Notes: a model not told the origin generated them from the sequence alone. A stretch of DNA of 64,000 nucleotides from Salinibacterium xinjiangense (GCF_014645015.1 NZ_BMLC01000001.1:1068585-1132584); one strand, 5' to 3'; counted from the first letter of the stretch, positions 20,067-28,935 are shown. A program made the numbers and translations.

Positions 20067-20870
20067 TCAGCCCTGGGCGCGACGCTCAGCGAGCTCGCGC
20101 TCGTACGTCTCACGGGCGTTCGCGTTGCGCGCCTTGACGCTGCGGCCGCGACGGCTGATGAGCGCACCGAACCAGAGTGCGACTTCGCGAGCCAGTAGCG
20201 CTGAAGCGATGACGAAGGGATTCGAGAGCTGAGTCACGAAGCGTGCATTCGCCTCGGCCGGAGTGTTGGAGATGACCCCCGTCGCGAGCAGCCCGAGGCC
20301 GATGGTGCCGAAGTACACGGCAAGCCCGACCAGCACGCTGCCGACGATGTAGGCCGACCACGCCCCGCGATTGACGAGGAGCACCAGCAGCACGAACGCC
20401 AGCACGAAGAACAGCATCGGGATATAGAACTGCGCCTGCGAGAGGAATCCGAAATCGAACCGACCCGAACCGGCGTACTGGATGATGGCCGTGATCACGG
20501 CGAGCAGCGCGACGAAGATGAGGGCCGACAGCCCGGCGATCAGCGTGCCGATACCGCGGTTGCCGCGATTACGGGGTTGGGCCGGCGCCTGGACGTAGAC
20601 GACCTGCTGGGGAGCCTCGACCGGACGCTCCTCGGTGCGAACCGCTGCGGGGTCGGCCGTAGCGACGATGGGCTCACGCTCTGACGCGTGAGCGGAATCC
20701 TGTTCGACGACCGTCGAATCGTCATCTTCAATGACCAGCTCGTCGTGCACAGGTGCCTTCGACGGCTCGTCGACGATCACAGCTTCCTGCACCGCATCGT
20801 CGTGGGGGTCAGACTGTGCCGGTGTAACACCCGGGGTGTGGTTTCCGGAATCCGGGTTGGTTGCGGTCAT
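20067..20870 (-). CDS. Hypothetical membrane protein with acidic cytoplasmic N-terminus
   Basis: A 267-residue protein. The first 95 or so residues are acidic and low-complexity, with Asp/Glu/Val-rich stretches such as VIEDDDSTVVEQDS. There follow about four hydrophobic segments between residues 105 and 230, and a basic tail ending REYERELAERRAQG-like. No family is recognised. It is 41 bp upstream of the smaller membrane gene and likely co-transcribed with it. The acidic tail could be a protein interaction region, but that is speculation. Confidence 0.65.
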   Translation of the reverse strand: MTATNPDSGNHTPGVTPAQSDPHDDAVQEAVIVDEPSKAPVHDELVIEDDDSTVVEQDSAHASEREPIVATADPAAVRTEERPVEAPQQVVYVQAPAQPRNRGNRGIGTLIAGLSALIFVALLAVITAIIQYAGSGRFDFGFLSQAQFYIPMLFFVLAFVLLVLLVNRGAWSAYIVGSVLVGLAVYFGTIGLGLLATGVISNTPAEANARFVTQLSNPFVIASALLAREVALWFGALISRRGRSVKARNANARETYERELAERRAQG

Positions 20871-20911
20871 CGCTGCTCCTCATGCCTGTCTGCCAGTCGG
20901 CATCCAGTCTA

Positions 20912-20941
20912 GTCAGGAGGCGCATCGCTGCGCCCCCTGAC
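20912..20941 (-). terminator. Terminator at the 3' end of the pilus locus
   Basis: GTCAGGAGGCGCA (20912-20924) and TGCGCCCCCTGAC (20929-20941) form a 13-bp stem with one mismatch and a 4-base loop. It lies about 160 bp beyond the pilO stop and just upstream of the next minus-strand gene. The rest of the 20871-21099 gap shows nothing else I can name. Confidence 0.65.
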
Positions 20942-21099
20942 ATTTCAGACGCAGCTATGTGGAGTATCGGATGCTGACTCGTTGCGGTCTTCGCGCACGG
21001 GATGACATTCCTCAATCACTGGGTGGCATCACGGCCAGATCCCCGCCAGCCAACCAATGGAGTGTCATCACGCCGCGTGGGCGTGCGCTGGGGGCCGGG

Positions 21100-21777
21100 T
21101 CAGCCACCCTCTTTGGGTGTGGTTTCTTCTGCCACGGGGGGATCCGTGAGGACATAGACGTAGCCGTCGATCTTGACCTTGCCACCGCCGCCGTCATAGG
21201 TGATGTCGAGCGCCTCGACCAGGAAGAGCCGAGTGCCGTATTGCACCTTCTGAATGAACGCCAGGAGCCCACCCGGGTTGCCGGTGAACTCGACCGAGAC
21301 CGGTACTGAGACGAAACCCTCCGGCGCCGGGGAGACCGGGCCCGCTTCGGGGGCGACAGCGGCCGGGTCGTCGCCCTCCCCCGGATCCGGTGCCGCAGCT
21401 GGCGCCGCCAGTGCTGCCGCTTCGGCGGCAGCGCCGAACCTCTCGGGAATGCCGGCCGTGATCGAGGTGAGTTCGACGCCGCTCTCGGCTGCCAGGGCGT
21501 TCAGCTGTCCGAGCAGGGTCGACACTTGAGCATCCGGAGGGAGCGCATCCTTCAACTCATCCAGCTGCTTAGTCAGCGCCGGGAGGTCTTCGTCCAGTTT
21601 CTTCAGCTTGACCAGAGTCTGCTCATACGTCGCGTTGAGCATCTCGACGCCGACCCGTTCATCGTCGGCCGCCTGCACTTCGGCGAGCCTCGGGGCGATA
21701 CCGAGAACCCAGCCACCGGCCACGATCACCACCGTCACCAGAACCGCACCAGCGGTCCACCATCGTGTCGTCGTCAC
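21100..21777 (-). CDS. pilO: Type IV pilus alignment protein PilO-like
   Basis: The GTG at 21777 gives 225 residues: MTTTRWWTAG, one transmembrane helix (residues 8-28), then a coiled-coil region (ERVGVEMLNATYEQTLVKLK to LTKQLDELKDAL), an Ala/Pro-rich linker (about 118-150) and a compact C-terminal domain with VPVSVEFTGNPGGLLAFIQK. This is the layout of PilO, the inner-membrane partner of PilN. The frame is open further upstream, but that part is inside pilN. The stop of pilN and this GTG are 1 bp apart, so translation is coupled. It is the last gene of the pilus locus. Confidence 0.82.
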   Translation of the reverse strand: MTTTRWWTAGAVLVTVVIVAGGWVLGIAPRLAEVQAADDERVGVEMLNATYEQTLVKLKKLDEDLPALTKQLDELKDALPPDAQVSTLLGQLNALAAESGVELTSITAGIPERFGAAAEAAALAAPAAAPDPGEGDDPAAVAPEAGPVSPAPEGFVSVPVSVEFTGNPGGLLAFIQKVQYGTRLFLVEALDITYDGGGGKVKIDGYVYVLTDPPVAEETTPKEGG

Positions 21778-21778
21778 G

Positions 21779-22543
21779 TCACTTCTCCTCGTCGTTCTGG
21801 AATCGCAACAGGTACGCCTCGTCGTTGACGAGGAGCTGCAGGCCGACGACGTAGCCCGCTGCCGGGCTACCCGCCACAGTGGCCGGCGGGGCAATTCCCG
21901 CGAAGCCCGTGATCCCGGCGAGATCGTCGAACCAGGCTTCGACATCCGGCACAGTCACGCTCGTGGCGGTGATTGTTATGGTCGCTACTGCTGCTTGCTG
22001 CAGTGGGTTCTCGGCGATCGCTGCGCCCTCGCCGCCCCCCTCACTCGCGACCACGGGCGTGATCACCAACTTCGTCAGTGACACTCCATCCGGCAGCGTC
22101 GAGCTAACCTCGTCGAGATAGGCCCTCCAGTCGATCTCGGTTGCGGTTCCGACCGCTCGCGCGGCGATGGCCGCGTCGACCTCGTTGGCGATCTGCCTCG
22201 CCTCGGTGTAATCGAGCTGGCGTGCCAGGAGATCGAGGCTGCGGTCTCGCTCGAGCTGAAGGACGGCCTGACTGGTGATCGAACCGATCGTCGCGAATCC
22301 GACCGCGCCCGCCACGACGACGGCGACCATCACCGCGAGGATGACGAGCATCCTCACGACCCCTTTGCCCTTGTAGGCCGCCCTGACCTCTGGCGGCAGA
22401 AGGTCGGCACGGGGGGTACCGCCGACCGTGAGCGGTGCGGCGCTCGCCTTCTGAGCCTTCGTGGCCCGTGCCGCTTTCGGGACTCGCCGAGCTGTGGGTT
22501 CCTGCGCTTCGCTGGTCGGTGGCGCGTGAGTTTCTGTGGTCAT
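21779..22543 (-). CDS. pilN: Type IV pilus assembly protein PilN-like
   Basis: A 254-residue bitopic protein. Residues 1-60 are a cytoplasmic Ala/Lys-rich segment with DLLPPEVRAAYKGKG, a motif like the PilN peptide that binds PilM. A transmembrane helix (about 65-88) is followed by a periplasm-side helix and a ferredoxin-like fold ending GYVVGLQLLVNDEAYLLRFQ. Its ATG overlaps the pilM stop (ATGA). The PilM-binding motif usually lies at the very N-terminus; here it is preceded by about 45 extra residues. Confidence 0.82.
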   Translation of the reverse strand: MTTETHAPPTSEAQEPTARRVPKAARATKAQKASAAPLTVGGTPRADLLPPEVRAAYKGKGVVRMLVILAVMVAVVVAGAVGFATIGSITSQAVLQLERDRSLDLLARQLDYTEARQIANEVDAAIAARAVGTATEIDWRAYLDEVSSTLPDGVSLTKLVITPVVASEGGGEGAAIAENPLQQAAVATITITATSVTVPDVEAWFDDLAGITGFAGIAPPATVAGSPAAGYVVGLQLLVNDEAYLLRFQNDEEK

Positions 22544-23577
22544 GCTGCCCTCCCCAGGGCAAGTCCGAGGGCAACCGCGGCCCGGGCTGGTGAGCCCGCC
22601 AGCTGCTTGGCATCCTTGCCGAGTTCGACCTTCGAGAACGGTTCGGCGATGGTGACGATCATCGATGTCATCGACGCCAGCGTCTCTGCGAAGCCCGGCA
22701 TCCGCGCCGCACCGCCGCTGAGCACGACCTGCTCCACCTGGCGGTTCTCGCGAGTGTTCGCGAAGTAGTTGAGTGTATTGCGAAGGCTGTTCAGCAGTTC
22801 GCGGGTGACCTCGTAGATCACCTCCACAGCCGGGCGGTTCTCGGGCAACACGCTTCCGCTCGCCATGCCGATTCCAGCCTTGACCTGTTCGGCCAGCTCA
22901 CGATCGATACCGAGCCGGGAGATGAGTGCACGGGTGAGATCGTCACCCCCAGCCGGAATGATGCGCACAAACTGTGGCACCCCACCGGTCGAAATGACGA
23001 TGTTGGTGGTCGTCGCTCCGATATCGATGACCGCGGCTGTGCCAGACGTGTTTGCTCCGATTGATCTTTGCAGCGCGAAGGGGATGAGGTCGACGTCGAC
23101 AGGCCACAGGCCCGCTTTGCGCACCGCGTTCACGTTGGCGAACACGGATGCCTTGACCGCGGCGACCAGGAGCCCACTCACGGCCGGCCCTGTCTCGCTA
23201 TTAACTTCGGCGATCGGGTAAAAGTCGAGCAGGGCCTCAGCCACGGGCACCGGGATCAGGTCCTGCACCTGAAACGGCAGCGCCTCCCTGATGGCGTCGA
23301 TCGAACCGCGCGGCACCACGAGGTCGCGTGCGAGCACTTTCTGATTGCCGAGGCCGATGACCACGTCGCGGCTGCGGAACTTGCCCTCGGCCCAGAGGCG
23401 CTTGAGCGCCGTCGCGACGGTGTTCTCCTCGATCACCTCCCCGTTGCGTACTGCGCCCTCCGGTAGTGCGACCTCGTGGTAGCGCTGCACCACCGGCCGC
23501 TTCCTTGCGACATATTCCAGCTCGATGCCGCGAAGCACCTCATTGCCGATGTCGAGCCCGACTATTCGTGTCGTCAC
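22540..23577 (-). CDS. pilM: Type IV pilus assembly ATPase-fold protein PilM
   Basis: The GTG at 23577, behind AGGGGAACGAC, gives 345 residues starting MTTRIVGLDIGNEVLRGIEL. The actin-like nucleotide-binding signs are GLDIGNE (phosphate 1), AVIDIGATTTNIVI (phosphate 2) and VVLSGGAARMPGFAETLA (adenosine motif). PilM is cytoplasmic and couples PilN to the pilus motors. Residues upstream of this start have no PilM character, so the longer frame is rejected. It is 10 bp downstream of the prepilin peptidase gene. Confidence 0.9.
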   Translation of the reverse strand: MTTRIVGLDIGNEVLRGIELEYVARKRPVVQRYHEVALPEGAVRNGEVIEENTVATALKRLWAEGKFRSRDVVIGLGNQKVLARDLVVPRGSIDAIREALPFQVQDLIPVPVAEALLDFYPIAEVNSETGPAVSGLLVAAVKASVFANVNAVRKAGLWPVDVDLIPFALQRSIGANTSGTAAVIDIGATTTNIVISTGGVPQFVRIIPAGGDDLTRALISRLGIDRELAEQVKAGIGMASGSVLPENRPAVEVIYEVTRELLNSLRNTLNYFANTRENRQVEQVVLSGGAARMPGFAETLASMTSMIVTIAEPFSKVELGKDAKQLAGSPARAAVALGLALGRAA

Positions 23578-23587
23578 GTCGTTCCCC

Positions 23588-24409
23588 CTAGACCAATCCG
23601 AACAGCGCCAGATACGCGGTCGCGATCTGCTCTCCAGCAAAGATTCCCAGCCAGGCCCCCAGAATCATCCACGGGCCGAACGGGATGGCCGTGCGGCCGG
23701 TCGCACCGCGCGTCATCACGAGCACCAGACTAAACAGTCCGCCGAGCAGAAACGCGCCGAACGCGCCCACCGCGAGCGGCCCCCATCCGAGCCACCCGAG
23801 GTAGAGGCCGATGACCCCGGCGAGTTTCACGTCACCGAACCCCATCCCGCCCCGATACAGGTTCGCCATCGCGAAGTAGGCCGCGAAGAGACCGATCGCA
23901 CCGAGAGCCATCGTGAGCAGCCGCTCTGGTTCTCCCGCCGTGAGCGCGGCAGCCGTGAGCAGTACACCGGCGACCGGGTAGGCCGGAAGCACGATGCTGT
24001 TCGGCAGCCGTCGGGTGTCGAGGTCGATGAGGGCGAGGGCGACACTGATCGCGGCAAAGTAGAGGAACGCGACAAGGGTGAGCACTGTCGCGGCGACCGC
24101 CACAACGCCGACCGCCTCGGAGGCGGCATTCGCCAGCACGAACAACGCGACGGCCGCGAAGAAGAGAGCGGTTCCGAGCTCGACCAGCGGGTAGCGTGCG
24201 GATATCGGCGCTCGGCAGTCCCGGCATCTGCCGCGCAGTACGAGCCAGGAGAGAACGGGCAGGTTATCGAGCGGTCGCACTCGCGCGCCACAGCTTCCGC
24301 AGGCGCTCGGGGGCGACACGATCGACCGGCCGGCCGGCACCCTGAATACGACGACGTTGAGAAACGAACCGATCAGGGAGCCGAAAACGCCCACACCCAT
24401 GGCGATCAT
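23588..24409 (-). CDS. pilD: Prepilin leader peptidase / N-methyltransferase
   Basis: A 273-residue polytopic membrane protease that cleaves prepilin leaders and methylates the new N-terminus. The N-terminal cytoplasmic domain has two zinc-binding pairs, CGSCGARVRPLDNLPVLSWL and RCRDCRAPISARYPLVE. The two catalytic aspartates are in LIDLDTRRLPN and MGFGDVKLAG. The start MIAMGVGVFGSLIGSFLNVV at 24409 overlaps the upstream stop by one base. The frame extends further upstream but that is a shadow of the neighbouring gene. Confidence 0.92.
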   Translation of the reverse strand: MIAMGVGVFGSLIGSFLNVVVFRVPAGRSIVSPPSACGSCGARVRPLDNLPVLSWLVLRGRCRDCRAPISARYPLVELGTALFFAAVALFVLANAASEAVGVVAVAATVLTLVAFLYFAAISVALALIDLDTRRLPNSIVLPAYPVAGVLLTAAALTAGEPERLLTMALGAIGLFAAYFAMANLYRGGMGFGDVKLAGVIGLYLGWLGWGPLAVGAFGAFLLGGLFSLVLVMTRGATGRTAIPFGPWMILGAWLGIFAGEQIATAYLALFGLV

Positions 24410-26085
24410 CAGCGCAGCTCTCGGAAGCTCACCCTGCCGCCCAGCTTCGAGCTGCTCAGCACGAGGATGGGCGGAAGGCTCGCGTCGAAATTCACCCCGG
24501 GCACGCCGACGGGTACATAGGTGAGCTGTGCCTGCTGCAGAAACTCCATGGTTCCGCCGTAGAGCTGCCCGCGCCAGAAGTTGCGGTCGCTGATGATCTT
24601 GCACGGCGTGTACGCCATCGCGGCGATCGTCGGAGCGATGTTCGCCTCGTTCGTGAGCAGGATGGTGCCCACCGGGTTGTTGGGGTCGACTACCGCGGGA
24701 CAGGTGGGCGTGGGCTTCCCATCTGCCCCCGTGTCGTTGATGTTGTCCGGCACCATGAACCAGAGGTAGCGGGTCGCCAAAGAATTTACGGGCGTTGTCG
24801 CGACGAGCTTGTCGACATTGAACTTCCACGCGATGAAGGTGATATTCGCGCTCAGTTCAATATTCCTAATGTTGTTCTGAAATTCCAGGCCTGCTGCACC
24901 GCATCCGCGGGCGTCGACCACGATGTTGCCGGTCGTCGCCGACTTAGTCGCGAGGGAATCCCAGAAGGCGTTGGAGTTGCCGATCATGCAGCTGCTGGTC
25001 GCGACAGGCCAGGTGAGCACCGTGTATCCCGCCCACGCGGACGTGTTGGGGTAGGGGATGTCGGTCCAGTCCGGAACCCTCGGAGCCGGAAGCGGTGCGA
25101 GTCCGGTGAAGTTGGTAGACGTCGTGCCGTCTATTTTTCCGCTTCCCGAGACCACAACCGACCCGCTCGAAACGACGTTCCCCTGCACCTGGCCGGAACT
25201 GCCCACCTTCACCGAGTTGGCCGCCGTGCCCGAGAGTGAGACGCTGCCCTGCACGAGGTCGTCGATCTGCAGGTTTCCCGCAGAGCTGATATTTCCGCGT
25301 ACCTCTCCGATGCCGCTACTCAGCTTGACAACATCGGAGCCCGACGCGACCCCCTGGCCGATAGCGATGATGTCTTTCTTCACCACGGTGCCGAGGCCAG
25401 AGATGTCGACGTACTTCGACACGTGGATCGCCCCGTTGACGTCGCAGCGATCAAGCTTCACGTAGCCGTTGGCCAGGAGTATGCTCCCGTCGATGGTGGC
25501 GCCGTTCGAGCAGATCACGTTGCCGTTCTTGATCTGCACGTCCGCAGCGATGCTTGACAACGCCGAGTTCAGCACGAAGTTCTTGAAGTCGCCTTCCATG
25601 GTGTTGGCGTACACGGCGGGCTCGATCACCGGAGCCGGAACGAAGATCGGTACATTGGCGTAGACGGCTTCGACGATGCGACTGTCGCTCGGCGACGCTC
25701 CGGTGACCGTGGTGTTCGCGGCGTACCCCGTTGAGGTGATTTTGATGAGAGTCGAGGCGTTGGTCGGGCACCCGGTCACCCAGATGGGTGTTGTCGAACT
25801 GATCGAGTGCTGGAGCGAGTACTTGTAGCGCGGTGCGGTAGTCGTCTGGAAGGTGGTGGTGCAGCCGGACTGGATGGCGACCAGTGCGCGGTCTACACCG
25901 GCCTCCGCGGCGGCCCTCGCCTGCACTCCGGCGCGGGCCGAGGTCGTTACCCCGAGGCCGTTGATCGTGGCGGTGACGACGGTGACGCCGATCACGCTCG
26001 TGACGAGGGCAAGGCCGATGACGGCGAGCAGGGTGCTGCCGCGTTCGTCGCGCTGGGAAAAGAGTCGGTTCTGCTTCAGAAACAT
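24409..26085 (-). CDS. Large PilX-like pilus protein with bactofilin-like repeat region
   Basis: The ATG at 26085 gives 558 residues. The N-terminus has a short basic leader (to ERG, residue 16) and the hydrophobic helix STLLAVIGLALVTSVIGVTV, like PilX-type minor pilins, but without the usual Glu at position 5. Residues about 190-345 form short repeats such as GSVSLSGTAANSVKVGSSGQ, VQGNVVSSGSVVVSGSGKID and GEVRGNISSAGNLQID, typical of the beta-helix of bactofilin/polymer-forming proteins. The C-terminal 200 residues are Asn/Thr-rich with scattered cysteines. It overlaps the minor-pilin gene by 10 bp and pilD by 1 bp. A role at the pilus tip or as an adhesin is inferred from position and domain mix only. 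Confidence 0.75.
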   Translation of the reverse strand: MFLKQNRLFSQRDERGSTLLAVIGLALVTSVIGVTVVTATINGLGVTTSARAGVQARAAAEAGVDRALVAIQSGCTTTFQTTTAPRYKYSLQHSISSTTPIWVTGCPTNASTLIKITSTGYAANTTVTGASPSDSRIVEAVYANVPIFVPAPVIEPAVYANTMEGDFKNFVLNSALSSIAADVQIKNGNVICSNGATIDGSILLANGYVKLDRCDVNGAIHVSKYVDISGLGTVVKKDIIAIGQGVASGSDVVKLSSGIGEVRGNISSAGNLQIDDLVQGSVSLSGTAANSVKVGSSGQVQGNVVSSGSVVVSGSGKIDGTTSTNFTGLAPLPAPRVPDWTDIPYPNTSAWAGYTVLTWPVATSSCMIGNSNAFWDSLATKSATTGNIVVDARGCGAAGLEFQNNIRNIELSANITFIAWKFNVDKLVATTPVNSLATRYLWFMVPDNINDTGADGKPTPTCPAVVDPNNPVGTILLTNEANIAPTIAAMAYTPCKIISDRNFWRGQLYGGTMEFLQQAQLTYVPVGVPGVNFDASLPPILVLSSSKLGGRVSFRELR

Positions 26086-26630
26086 ATCGGGTTGTCCGCT
26101 CCTGCTGGTGGTGGTTGCCGACTGGCTGCCGACGTGGTGACGAGCACGGCCTTGCTGGTGCCGTTCTTGGACTCGAAGGTGAGATCGATGCGCCTCGCGG
26201 TCAGGGCGAACACGGGGGTCGACCCGGCGGGCTTGATGTCGGCGTTGAGCACCGTCCAGGTAGCCAGCTCGGCCGCGGTGGGGGCGGCGATTGCCGTGGC
26301 GGATTGCTTCCAGCGGATCTGGCCGCCACCGACATGCCATGCGTTGCAGGTCCAGACCGGCGTGGCTGCGGAACCGACGGAGCGTGTCATGAGCAGCTGC
26401 GTTCCCGCAGCCGGAGCGGTGAGCTTGATGTCGCTCGAGTTGCGCACGCCGTTTGTCACGGACTGGGCGACGACCTGGCCCGAGTTCGTGGCGCTGTTGA
26501 CTCCCCGTACTGTGCGCTCGGCATTGATCGAGTTGAGGAAGATGCCGCCGACAATGAGCAGGACGACAACGGACAGCACGATGTAAACGAGGAGTTCGAC
26601 GAGGGTGAACCCGTCATCCGAATCGTTCAT
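26076..26630 (-). CDS. Minor pilin, PilW-like
   Basis: The ATG at 26630 gives 184 residues: MNDSDDG, then FTLVELLVYIVLSVVVLLIV, a class III prepilin signal with cleavage after Gly7 and Glu at mature position 5. The rest is a soluble domain with two or three cysteines and ends DNPICF. The ATG overlaps the upstream pilin stop as ATGA. Minor pilins of this type prime pilus assembly; the PilW label is by position and size, not by close similarity. Confidence 0.8.
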   Translation of the reverse strand: MNDSDDGFTLVELLVYIVLSVVVLLIVGGIFLNSINAERTVRGVNSATNSGQVVAQSVTNGVRNSSDIKLTAPAAGTQLLMTRSVGSAATPVWTCNAWHVGGGQIRWKQSATAIAAPTAAELATWTVLNADIKPAGSTPVFALTARRIDLTFESKNGTSKAVLVTTSAASRQPPPAGADNPICF

Positions 26631-27058
26631 GGCGCCGCCGTCTTGACGTAGAAGAGAGTGGTGGCCTCGGCGAGCGGCTGGGCGACGCCGGTTCTGGTGA
26701 CCCAGACACGCACGCTGACAACGCCGGGGTATGTCAAGGGGCACGCGGCGACCTGGCGGTGCGGCTGGTACACGGTGCCGCGTTCGTCGGTCGTAGTGGC
26801 CGGGGCGACGTCGTCGAAGACGCTCACTTCGGAGCAGGTCGTGCCGAGTTCGCGAAGTTTGTCGAGCTGCTGGCCGGCGAGCTGACTGGCGGTGGCGATG
26901 GTGGTCGTTCGGACCGACGTAGTCAGGCCCTGGACGAGGATGGGGAGAAAAGCTGTGGCGAGAAGAGCAAGAAGGAACATCGAGATGATGATCTCGATGA
27001 GGCCGATGCCGGCATCATCCGACCACGACTGCGACTGCGACCGCCCTGTATCCAGCAC
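26627..27058 (-). CDS. Minor pilin, PilV-like
   Basis: I choose GTG 27058 because GGAGA lies 6 bases upstream and because the longer in-frame start (27115) falls inside the pilA terminator hairpin. This gives 143 residues with a 17-residue leader ending SDDAG and the helix IGLIEIIISMFLLALLATAF (Glu5 present). Cysteines in TTCSEVSVFD and AACPLTYPG may form a disulfide. It is co-directional with pilA and separated from it by the terminator, so it is expected at lower levels. Confidence 0.78.
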   Translation of the reverse strand: MLDTGRSQSQSWSDDAGIGLIEIIISMFLLALLATAFLPILVQGLTTSVRTTTIATASQLAGQQLDKLRELGTTCSEVSVFDDVAPATTTDERGTVYQPHRQVAACPLTYPGVVSVRVWVTRTGVAQPLAEATTLFYVKTAAP

Positions 27059-27092
27059 TTGCGTCTCCGTTTCTCGGGTGAACTTTCGGAAA

Positions 27093-27125
27093 GACCGATG
27101 GGGCACCATTGGCACCCCATCGGTC
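27093..27125 (-). terminator. Terminator after the major pilin gene
   Basis: GACCGATGGGG (27093-27103) and CCCCATCGGTC (27115-27125) form a perfect 11-bp stem with an 11-base loop, 14 bp beyond the pilA stop. On the minus strand it is followed by TTTCC. It would make pilA mRNA abundant relative to the minor pilin genes downstream. Confidence 0.8.
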
Positions 27126-27138
27126 CGTTTGGCGCGAT

Positions 27139-27546
27139 TTAGGCGCAGGCGGTGTTGACGACGCCCCCGGAATTTGTGATGCTGAATTTCTTGGTTGTTT
27201 CACTCACGGCGTCGATGCAGAAAGCCGACCCGCCGGTCTTGATAGTCGTCGTGACGCCGGTTGTGGCAACGAAGCCATATGCCGCAGCCTTCAGGTCAGC
27301 AATAGCCGTAGTTCCGGCAGGGACGTCGACAAGGAGGCTGACGTAGGCGACCTTGGCGTTGGCGAGGTCAGACTTGGCCGCTGAGTCCTTCGCTTGGTTC
27401 TGCTGCCCGAGGAAGATCGGGATGGCGATGGCGGCGAGAATGCCGATGATGATGACGACGACGAGGAGCTCGATGAGGGTGAAGCCCTTGTCGTTGTTCC
27501 TGATGCGCTCGTTGCGAGCCTCGAAGGCCTTGGTGAGTGAAAGCAT
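27139..27546 (-). CDS. pilA: Major type IV pilin PilA
   Basis: The ATG at 27546 gives 135 residues. The leader is 21 residues, ends NNDKG, and is followed by FTLIELLVVVIIIGILAAIA, a textbook type IV pilin helix with Glu5. The mature protein is about 114 residues with two cysteines (AFCIDAVSE and the C-terminal NTACA), probably the D-region disulfide. A TTG at 27558 would add four residues. It lies between pilC and a terminator, with its own leader region holding tandem repeats. Confidence 0.92.
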   Translation of the reverse strand: MLSLTKAFEARNERIRNNDKGFTLIELLVVVIIIGILAAIAIPIFLGQQNQAKDSAAKSDLANAKVAYVSLLVDVPAGTTAIADLKAAAYGFVATTGVTTTIKTGGSAFCIDAVSETTKKFSITNSGGVVNTACA

Positions 27547-27563
27547 GTGCGGTTCCAATCCTG

Positions 27564-27593
27564 TGATGAGTGAGGTGATGAGTGAGGTGATGA
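27564..27593 (-). repeat. Tandem 12-bp repeats in the pilA leader
   Basis: On the plus strand tgatgagtgagg occurs at 27564-27575 and 27576-27587, and a third partial copy follows. On the pilA mRNA this reads as repeats of CCTCACTCATCA, 18 to 47 bases before the ATG. They could bind a regulator or be mRNA leader structure. The 144-bp pilC-pilA gap also holds GC-rich inverted segments but no convincing promoter hexamers. Confidence 0.6.
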
Positions 27594-27702
27594 ACAGGCG
27601 GCCCTTGGTTGTGCGCCCCTGAGGATAACTCTGGCAGCCGGCCTCATCACTATGTATCCCCCCTACGGGGCGAGACAGCCCCCAAAACGCGGGGCAGAAC
27701 GC

Positions 27703-28935
27703 CTATTCGATGAGAGTGAAAATGGAGAAAATCGGCAGGTAGAGCGCCACGATCATGCCGCCGAGCACGACGCCCATCAAGGCGATCATGAGCGGCTCGA
27801 TGAGCGCCGTGAGCTGCTCGGTGGTGGACTCGACCTCCTGGTCGTAAAAGTCCGCGATCTTGGACAGCATTGTCTCCAGTGCGCCGGAATCCTCGCCGAC
27901 CGAGATCATCTGGGTGACCATCGCCGGGAAGATGGACTCCTCAGAGAGCGGACCGGAGACGGTTTTGCCCTGGCGCACCGACTCCTGCACCGCGATGAGA
28001 GCCTTCTCGATGACATAGTTGCCCGAGGTCGAGCCGACGATCGAGAGTGCCTGCAGAATGGGCACGCCCGACTTCATCATCGTCGAGAAGTTGCGGGTGA
28101 ATCGCGCGATCGCAATCTTGGTCATCAGCTGCCCGAACACGGGCAGCTTGAGCTTGATCGGATCGACGGCCTTACGCACCCTCTCGGTGTTCTTGTTCTT
28201 TGCCCACCAAAACGAGAACGCGATGAGCACGACGACGATCACGGGGGCCAGCCATTGAAGGATCCCGGATAGCCAGACCAGAATGAGGGTGGGCAGCGGA
28301 AGCGTGCCACCGAGTCCGTCGAACATAGTCTTGAAGACCGGCACGATGAAGATCAGCATGCCGACCACGCCCAGCAGCGCCATGATCAGCACCACCACGG
28401 GGTAGGTCATGGCCGACTTGATGGTGCCGCGCAGCTTGACCTCCTTCTCGTAGTTGTCGGCGATGGACTCAAGGGAGTCCTCCAGAAACCCGCCGGTCTC
28501 GCCAGCTCGCACGAGGTTGATCATGAGCGGCGGGAAGATCACATCGTGCTTCGCGAAGGCCTCGGAGAGCGAGGCGCCGGCCTCGATATCCAACCGCACC
28601 CGCTCGAGCGTCTTTTTCAGGGTCGCGTTCTCGCTCTGGTCGGTAAGGATCGTCAGCGCGCGAAGCAGGGACAGGCCGGCAGAGATCATCGTGGCCATCT
28701 GACGGCTCATGATGGCAAGATCCTTGAGCCCGACCCGCTTCTCGAACAGGCCGCCGAGCGAGATCTCCTTTTTCAGCCCGGTGCCGCTTCCGGCCGCCGC
28801 GATCGACGTCGGAGCGATGCCCATGGTGCGTAATCGCGAGGCGACGGCCGTCTCGCTGACGGCATCTACCTTGCCTTTGACGATCTTTCCCGCAGAGTCG
28901 CGGCCCTTGTAGGCGAAGCTGGTGGCGGTAGCCAT
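27703..28935 (-). CDS. pilC: Type IV pilus inner membrane platform protein PilC
   Basis: A 410-residue GspF-family protein. Residues 1-60 are the short N-terminal domain (FAYKGRDSAGKIVKGKVDAV). Two GspF domains follow, each with conserved segments: FARQM-like MSRQMATMISAGLSLLRALT, GETGGFLEDSLESIADNYEK in the first, GVPILQALSIVGSTSGNYVI and GEDSGALETMLSKIADFYDQ in the second. Three hydrophobic helices lie near 170-190, 220-240 and 380-400. PilC docks the ATPases to the growing pilus. It is 3 bp downstream of pilT. Confidence 0.93.
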   Translation of the reverse strand: MATATSFAYKGRDSAGKIVKGKVDAVSETAVASRLRTMGIAPTSIAAAGSGTGLKKEISLGGLFEKRVGLKDLAIMSRQMATMISAGLSLLRALTILTDQSENATLKKTLERVRLDIEAGASLSEAFAKHDVIFPPLMINLVRAGETGGFLEDSLESIADNYEKEVKLRGTIKSAMTYPVVVLIMALLGVVGMLIFIVPVFKTMFDGLGGTLPLPTLILVWLSGILQWLAPVIVVVLIAFSFWWAKNKNTERVRKAVDPIKLKLPVFGQLMTKIAIARFTRNFSTMMKSGVPILQALSIVGSTSGNYVIEKALIAVQESVRQGKTVSGPLSEESIFPAMVTQMISVGEDSGALETMLSKIADFYDQEVESTTEQLTALIEPLMIALMGVVLGGMIVALYLPIFSIFTLIE

